Source: Trifolium pratense
Taxonomy: Eukaryota > Streptophyta > Magnoliopsida > Fabales > Fabaceae
Length of the DNA stretch: 64,000 bases
Assembly: GCF_020283565.1 (NCBI RefSeq)
Contig: NC_060061.1
Coordinates: 39,469,362-39,533,361 of the forward strand
Reading direction: 5' to 3'
Positions 58,929 to 64,000 of this stretch are shown piece after piece. Position 1 is the stretch's first letter. Every line of letters starts with the position of its first letter. A model generated the notes under the pieces. It was not told the DNA's origin. It made no database searches and saw only the letters and a program-made list of their open reading frames with translations. Position numbers and translations under genes: made by a program.

Positions 58929-58936
58929 TTTTTATT
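58929..58936. other. Unoccupied target site of the 20.5-kb segment
   Basis: A2 and B3 meet at a single TTTTTATT. The occupied allele has this octamer on both sides of the T1-to-T3 segment. Confidence 0.75.
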
Positions 58937-59125
58937 TGTTTTATGATTAAACTTTTTTTTACAACTACTTTGATTGAAAATAATAAAAATTTGATAATTT
59001 TTTTAATGTTGATGAATCCCCGCGGAAGTGGGGAATGAATATCAGAGGTACTTTGATAAATATCAGAGGTTCAAAGGTACTTTGATAAATATTAGAGGTA
59101 TTGGAATGAATGTATTAATGTTAAT

Positions 59126-59138
59126 CTTAAGTTAAGTT
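59126..59138. other. Probable hAT excision footprint
   Basis: CTTAAGTT is followed by AAGTT, i.e. one complete target copy plus the second copy missing its first three bases. B1 and B2 have a 460-bp hAT-like element between two full copies at this place. Confidence 0.6.
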
Positions 59139-59568
59139 CTTAACCTCTTGATACGTAAAAGACATGTTCTTGATTCTCTTGGAGAATTGTAAAAACCATG
59201 AACAAAAATTATATAGTAGCAGTAGCAGTAACAGTAGGAGTAATAGCAGTAGCAGTAAGAGTAGTAGTAGTAGTCTAGTAGATAGATTTTTTTTAAAATT
59301 AATTTTATAATGGTAATGGGTCAAACAACACTTTGATGCACTTAAGAGACATGTAATTCCTTACATGAGATATCCAACAAGATTATTCCTCTTTTGTAAT
59401 TTTTTATGTTTTTATGTGACATTTTTACCAAGTGCGCTAAAGCGGTAAATAACACGTGTACTTAAGCACTAAAAACTATATAATGTATGTAAGGAGAAGA
59501 TAAACTTCATAATAAATTATAAAGTGAAAAAACGAAATTCTATTTCTAACACGCAAAGGGAAGAAAAT

Positions 59569-59915
59569 ATGGCTGAAGCTATTAAGTTTGTTTATGTTAT
59601 AATTATCTTTTTTTCCCTATTTCTTATTGCAATGAACGTTGATGGTATGCCATTTTTTTTATCATATTCAAATTTTCGTAGTTACATCCTACAAAATATT
59701 TTAGCCCATTTTAATAACATTATTCTTTTATTCTCATTTTCATTGCAGCGGAGATTATGTGTAGTGACGTTTCTGATTGTCCAAATGAAATATCTACATG
59801 CGCTGGTGATATGGAAGTGAAGTGTTATAGGTTTAAGTTGGGTTTCTTCTCTTTCGTTTATCCTTATCGCGTTTGTGTATGTTATGGAGAGAAGTCCTTA
59901 TTCCTGATCTCATAA
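59569..59915 (+). CDS. NCR-type six-cysteine secreted peptide, diverged (NCR-b, B3 copy)
   Basis: Exons 59,569-59,644 and 59,749-59,915, phase-1 intron, 80 residues. The signal peptide exon reads as in the B1/B2 copies. The mature peptide keeps the framework (MCSDVSDCPNEISTC, EVKCYRF, RVCVCYGEKSLFLIS) and all six cysteines. It differs at many positions, and the loop between cysteines 4 and 5 is four residues longer (x16, with KLGFFSFVYPY). Intron and flanks differ from the other copies at only a few positions by eye. It is a natural paralog likely to have a different target or charge. The reading frame is intact, so I treat it as functional. Confidence 0.9.
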
Positions 59916-59917
59916 AC

Positions 59918-60046
59918 TACTCCTTCTGTCCTAAAATATAAGGAAAAGTTGGTCAAACAAAGTTGATGTATTTAGTCCAAATTTTTAACCAAATACATCA
60001 ACTTTGTTGGACCAATTTTCCCTTATATTTTGGGACGAAAGGAGTA
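59918..60046. mobile_element. Stowaway-like MITE (B3 copy)
   Basis: TA-bordered, ends CTCCTTCTGTCCTAAAAT and the inverse ATTTTGGGACGAAAGGAG. The termini are the least eroded of the three copies. Starts right after the NCR-b stop. Confidence 0.8.
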
Positions 60047-61317
60047 TCATTTAATTATTGTTTTCGCCCAATAAAATTACTAAGACACAATTTAAATCTC
60101 TTTTTCTTGTGTTTTTTTACCACGTTCATAAACGTGTTATGATTCTCTACCTTATGGAACCTATGTATTATGGAACTAATAATTTTACGATGTTCAAGTT
60201 TTACTTCCATCTAATTCTTAAATTTTGCACCCAAGCTATTATATTTAATTAAGAAGGTCTAGTGTTTAACAAATTAATCTCTAACTCAAGAATAGAGTCA
60301 CACTGATAGGCCGCAAGTGCAAAGTATTATTGTCTATTACTAATATATTATTAAAATTGATTACCACCTAAATTACTAATATATTCTTATTACTTTTAAC
60401 CACGTTGCAAGTTTTATATCATTTATTATAATTTTACTAAAAAAAATAAAATAAAAATATAGAAAAAATATAACATAAATACAAAATAAGTAAAAAAAAA
60501 AAAACACTGTGGTGCTCAAAAGCCCAAAAATTGCTAAGAAAAACCTGATTCCTTCCACTTTCCTTTTTCTCTGTATTTTAAACCAATAGATGCATCTTAA
60601 GCCAAGTTGCTGTCATGATGACAACAAGCACATGAAGTAATTTCTGGTGCTAAAAAATTGACACCAATAGTAATGCTACCAAAAGAGCAATTAAATCATC
60701 TTGTTCTACACAAACTCACTTGTACTTTTTTAATGTTACAAACATATAAACCCAACGAAAACGCAAAAGAAGATGCAAAACAGTTTGAATTAATTTGTGA
60801 AAAAATGCAAAAAACGAGACATTTTGAGGGGATTTGATTTGGTTATATTTTGTAGAAAAGATTTGATAAAATAAAAATCCTAGAATTATAGATATCATCA
60901 TGAAGGTATATTTCAAATTCCAATTTTTGCTATGAAAAATCAATTTTAAAACAATTCTAAAAGTGCCTTTTTGATCTGTTATAGAATAAAAGATTGTATG
61001 GAACAACTTTAGTTGTATTATGTTTGATTTTAAAATTATTTCTCGATAAATTGGGGCCAATGAATTAGACAAAAACTGGAATTTTAGTCTCCCACTAAAT
61101 TACATTTGTCTCATGCACAATTTGTTTAAAATATCAAAATAATTTTTTATCCATTCAATGTTATACAAGATAAAGTTTGGTCAATACATTAAACATTGTG
61201 TTGTGTTTTTCTGTACCGTACTATCTGTATTCGTTAACATTATATTTATTCATGTGTACAATATTAATTTTCGCTTTTATACAAATATTTTTTTTGCTGA
61301 AACTTAATTAAGATACT

Positions 61318-61600
61318 CTATGTATATGTTTGGGTCTGCGGTGAGAATAATTGATTTTGTAAAGAACACTCTAGGGTGATGTCGAGTATTATTACTACCG
61401 TCTCTCCATGCTGACCTTCTTTATCTCTGAGGCACCGGATAACAACACTCCATGTTTTATCCATCATCTCGAACATTAAAATTGCTTTTATCTTAACTTT
61501 CCACAATTCAAAATTGTCTCCGGAAAGTCCTCTATATCTCATGGTGCTCACTTCAAAATTGTTACGATTGGCCCACGGTAGACGTCAATTGTTATGAATT
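61318..61600 (-). pseudogene. Ty1/copia gag N-terminal fragment (B3 copy)
   Basis: Reverse complement of the fragment at 44,470-44,750. Same MRYRGLSGDNFELWKVKIKA start, with one Ile-to-Met change in FEMMDKTW. Confidence 0.6.
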
Positions 61601-61761
61601 CGATTAAAATCATATTAATAAATGCAAGGTTAAATAATATGGCGAAATGCAAGGTTCTTGAAATAAATAAAAAGAAGAAAATAAATCAAATTATTGGGTG
61701 CCAACAAAATATAACTAAATAACAAGAGTATTATTAATTTGTGTACTCATGGGATTTAACA

Positions 61762-62064
61762 CTAAACTTCTGGTTCCACCACCGGCGCTGTAACACATTT
61801 ACAAAGGTTGAACTTACAGTCCGGTATCTTACCAGCGATACATATATCTAGTGGACAATCGACAGCAGTAAAACATCTATAAATATCTGTCATGAAAAAA
61901 GAGAATAAAATGAGATAAAATATTAAGTATGATGAAAAGAAAGAAATTTTAAAAGAATAAAAGAAAGACTTACGCAAAAATTCAGCCCATTTGTTCGCAT
62001 TTGCGACAAGAAATATGGAAAGAAAAATAATCATAACATAAATAAACTTCACTGATTCAGCCAT
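61762..62064 (-). CDS. NCR-type six-cysteine secreted peptide (NCR-a, B3 copy)
   Basis: Minus strand, exons 61,974-62,064 and 61,762-61,886. It encodes the same 71-residue peptide as 43,999-44,301, intron translation included, which implies a very recent copy or gene conversion. Signal peptide, six cysteines (RCFTAVDCPLDIC, CKFNLCKC) and acidic VVEPEV tail as described there. It is convergent with NCR-b of the same block (59,569-59,915). Confidence 0.92.
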   Translation of the reverse strand: MAESVKFIYVMIIFLSIFLVANANKWAEFLRKSFFYSFKISFFSSYLIFYLILFSFFMTDIYRCFTAVDCPLDICIAGKIPDCKFNLCKCVTAPVVEPEV

Positions 62065-62327
62065 GTTTCTCCCCTTTGCAATGTAACACGAGATTTGATC
62101 ACTTTATAATTTAGAAAGCTCGTCCTCTCGTCACACTGATAAAAAGATTTCAGCGCTTAAGAAGTTGTAAACAATTCATTCTAAAATTAAGAATCATTAT
62201 TTATTTTTTTTATAAGCATTAAGAATCATTATTTAATTGTGTTTGTCCCTTTAGCACACTAAAAGAATAGGCCACATAAAAACCTTACCAATCTTATTAT
62301 TTTATGCTGCTAAAAAAAAATGTGAGC

Positions 62328-62988
62328 CTTATTATTTTATTTTTTTGAGGGGGAAAAAAAAGCAATTTTATTCAACTTGAATAGAAATTACACTGCCTTT
62401 ATCTTTTTGGATAACAAGCCAAACACAATAGGGGATGTTAGTGGTCCATTTCTTATAGGGCTCAATTTTGGCCCATTTAGCCATTTCATGAGCAGCTTGG
62501 TTTGCCTTTCTTTGAACCCATCTAATGTCTAATCTAGGGTTTTCCTTTAGGAAATGCATGCAGCGCCGCACTACTCTTCCCCAGCTCTTGCAAATATCAT
62601 CTTGTCCCTTAACAGCTTTAACAATAACTTGCGAGTCTAATTCAAAGATCACACTCTGCTCCCCATCTTTTCGATCCACTCTATAGCATCCATTAAACCC
62701 ATAGCTTCACCAGTAACAATGTCCGCTGTCCCTTTGTGAAATCTAGTTGCAACCCCGACGGTGCTTCCATTCGACCGTCTTAGAACCAGCCCCGTCGACC
62801 AATGGCCATCACTGCTTAGGTGAGCATCCACATTGATCTTCAGGATGCCCCTAAGCGGTGGACTCCAGCTGATGTCGTTGTTGCAAGCGTTCGTTCTCAC
62901 TCGAGGATCTTCGATTTGCTGCTCAAAGCCATGAGTTTGGTACTCCTGTAGCTGGTTTAAAGCTGTGGAACTAATTTCTTGAGGAGGT
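62328..62988 (-). pseudogene. LINE RNase H domain fragment (B3 copy)
   Basis: Mirror of 43,075-43,735 with the same frameshift and one Tyr-to-Asp change near the C-terminus (VIQKDKGSV). The shared frameshift shows it was duplicated as an already dead copy. Confidence 0.75.
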
Positions 62989-63092
62989 AATGGTGAGTTT
63001 GTTAATAAAAGATTTTTGTTGATACTAAAAAAATCAAGGGTATTGTTGGTATTATGAAAAGTCCACACCAAAACTCATATATTCTCTTTATA

Positions 63093-63149
63093 CTAACGGG
63101 CCAGGCAAGCGCGTTCCGCGCCTGCCTGTGTCTAACTTATGTACAATTA
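63093..63149 (-). mobile_element. Helitron-like element 3' end (B3 copy, cut by CACTA)
   Basis: Reverse complement of 42,914-42,970, with the same GC-rich hairpin and TTAG end. The rest of the element is interrupted by the CACTA terminus at 63,150. Confidence 0.4.
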
Positions 63150-64000
63150 CACTACAAGAAAACATGCATTTACTGAGGGCCTTTGGCCCTCAGTAATGCA
63201 CAAATTTCGTCTAAAATACATGCATTACTGACGGCCTTGGGCCCTCTGTAATTAGCTCGCCAGTAATGGTTACTGACGGCCCAGGACCGTCAATAACGTT
63301 ACTGACGGCCTGGAGCCGTCAATAATACACACCGGGCAATTCAAAAGGCCACGCATTTGTGACGGCCTGGAGCCGTCAGTATGACATGTTCTTTTCACAC
63401 ATTGTGACGGCCTAGAGCCGTCAGTAATGTTGAACGATTAAAAAAAAAATTAATAATTTAATTATTTAAAAATCAGTATTTGATTTTTAAATAATTAAAT
63501 TATTAATTTTTTTTTTAAAAAATTAATATTAATTTTTTAAAACAAAAAATATACTGCATAATAAATAATTAAAAAAATATTAAAATTAAAATTTAATAAA
63601 AAGCATAATAAAAATACTTAACATAAGCATAATTAAATATAATGATAATATTGTCATTACAAAAAGAAAACAATTAAACAAATAATAATCAACAACAGAT
63701 TATTAAAATTACACATCAACGTTGGTCAGGCGGCTGATATAGTGGTCGCTTCCCCTTGCCAGTGTCTGTTGGCTGACGCGACCTTCCTCGGCCTCGGCCT
63801 CTACCTCCCTCGTGTATTACGACTCCGGGGAGTGACGTTCGCGAAGGAGGTCGTGCCACAGGCCTATGAACGAAGTTAATTGGGGCTTGATTTGGGAAGA
63901 AGTTGCCTTGGGGTTGATTTGGGTTTTCATGTGGGATTATGAAGTCTTGTTGTGGATTTAATGATCTCTGGTATTCGGTGAAAGCAGTTTGTTGATTATT
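63150..64000 (-). mobile_element. CACTA transposon, terminal part
   Basis: Starts CACTACAAGAAAA. The next 280 bases hold at least seven subterminal repeats built on TGACGGC and GCCGTCA (TGACGGCCTGGAGCCGTCA). This is the layout of En/Spm-like elements, where subterminal motifs bind the element's own protein. It runs past the window's end and includes the frame below. Confidence 0.8.
63716..64000 (-). CDS. C-terminal part of a CACTA-associated protein (partial)
   Basis: An open frame enters from the window's right end and stops at 63,716-63,718, giving 94 residues. It is Gln/Asn/Pro-rich at first (NNQQTAFTEYQRSLNPQQDF), then has a basic RG-rich patch (GGRGRGRGRSRQPTDTGKGK) and ends RPLYQPPDQR. 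RG-rich tails bind nucleic acid in many proteins. Local GC content is clearly higher than the surroundings, as expected for coding DNA. Position just inside a CACTA end suggests an element gene. I do not recognise the domain and the start is outside the window. Confidence 0.55.
   Translation of the reverse strand, partial: NNQQTAFTEYQRSLNPQQDFIIPHENPNQPQGNFFPNQAPINFVHRPVARPPSRTSLPGVVIHEGGRGRGRGRSRQPTDTGKGKRPLYQPPDQR

Larger units (their letters stand above)
54730..58936 (+). repeat. Segmental duplication block A, copy 2 (A2)
   Basis: Collinear with A1. It lacks the LINE fragment (empty target near 56,636) and the 109-bp stretch of A1, and has a TA microsatellite of about 73 bases (54,989-55,061) against about 24 in A1. 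It joins B3 without interruption. Confidence 0.95.
58937..63149 (+). repeat. Segmental duplication block B, copy 3 (B3)
   Basis: The longest direct copy of B beside an A block. It lacks the hAT-like and GTGTCG elements of B1/B2. Homology to B1 stops exactly at 63,149, where a CACTA element begins. Confidence 0.95.

Noticed and set aside
59127..59324. Leucine-repeat frame
   Set aside because: Antisense reading of the AGCAGT/AGTAGT microsatellite.

Overview
The window is plant nuclear DNA: AT-rich, with GT-AG spliced genes, long intergenic spaces and dense transposon debris. Five intact two-exon genes encode small secreted six-cysteine peptides of the NCR (nodule-specific cysteine-rich) type. 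Because NCR families are best known from inverted-repeat-lacking-clade legumes such as Medicago, a Medicago-like legume (probably M. truncatula) is the best inference.

Left third (1-25,800). This part holds the two ordinary single-copy genes: a six-exon coiled-coil protein of unknown function (9,096-15,965, +) and an intronless DUF1191-type single-pass membrane protein (19,848-20,786, +). Around them lie a PIF/Harbinger deletion derivative (1,371-2,529), a foldback element (4,588-5,156), a Ty1/copia reverse transcriptase/RNase H remnant ending in a 27-base G tract (5,685-7,848), several MITEs and SINE-like units, and a structurally complete non-coding LTR element with 174-bp LTRs and a 5-bp target duplication (22,862-24,439). 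A 67-base G homopolymer follows.

Right part (25,800-64,000). This is a nested segmental duplication. An ancestral A-B unit is present as A1 (25,826-30,415) with B2 (50,930-54,651), and as A2 (54,730-58,936) with B3 (58,937-63,149). A1 and B2 are separated by a 20.5-kb segment (30,416-50,929) bounded by inverted copies of one TIR element (T1 and T3) and by 8-bp direct repeats TTTTTATT. The uninterrupted A-B joint survives at 58,929-58,936. Inside the 20.5-kb segment lie B1 (42,914-48,110), an inverted copy of B, and a third T element. B1+T2 and T3+B2 form a palindrome with arms of about 4.8 kb. B blocks carry the NCR genes: NCR-a in B1 and B3, NCR-b in B1, B2 and B3. The B3 copy of NCR-b has a strongly changed mature peptide beside a nearly unchanged leader and intron.

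The 20.5-kb segment also contains fragments of four unrelated genes within 2.3 kb (WRKY group I, BRI1-like kinase, UDP-glycosyltransferase, CAF1 deadenylase), a 1.65-kb minisatellite rich in CCCTAAA-like motifs, and an array of about 182-bp repeats. A CACTA-type element starts exactly where B3 homology to B1 stops (63,150) and runs off the window with an open reading frame.

Working together: the two conventional genes are unrelated neighbours. The NCR peptides, by family knowledge, would be secreted through the nodule secretory pathway toward bacteroids. Transposon-driven duplication appears to have multiplied and diversified them here. No rRNA, true tRNA or CRISPR feature was seen.
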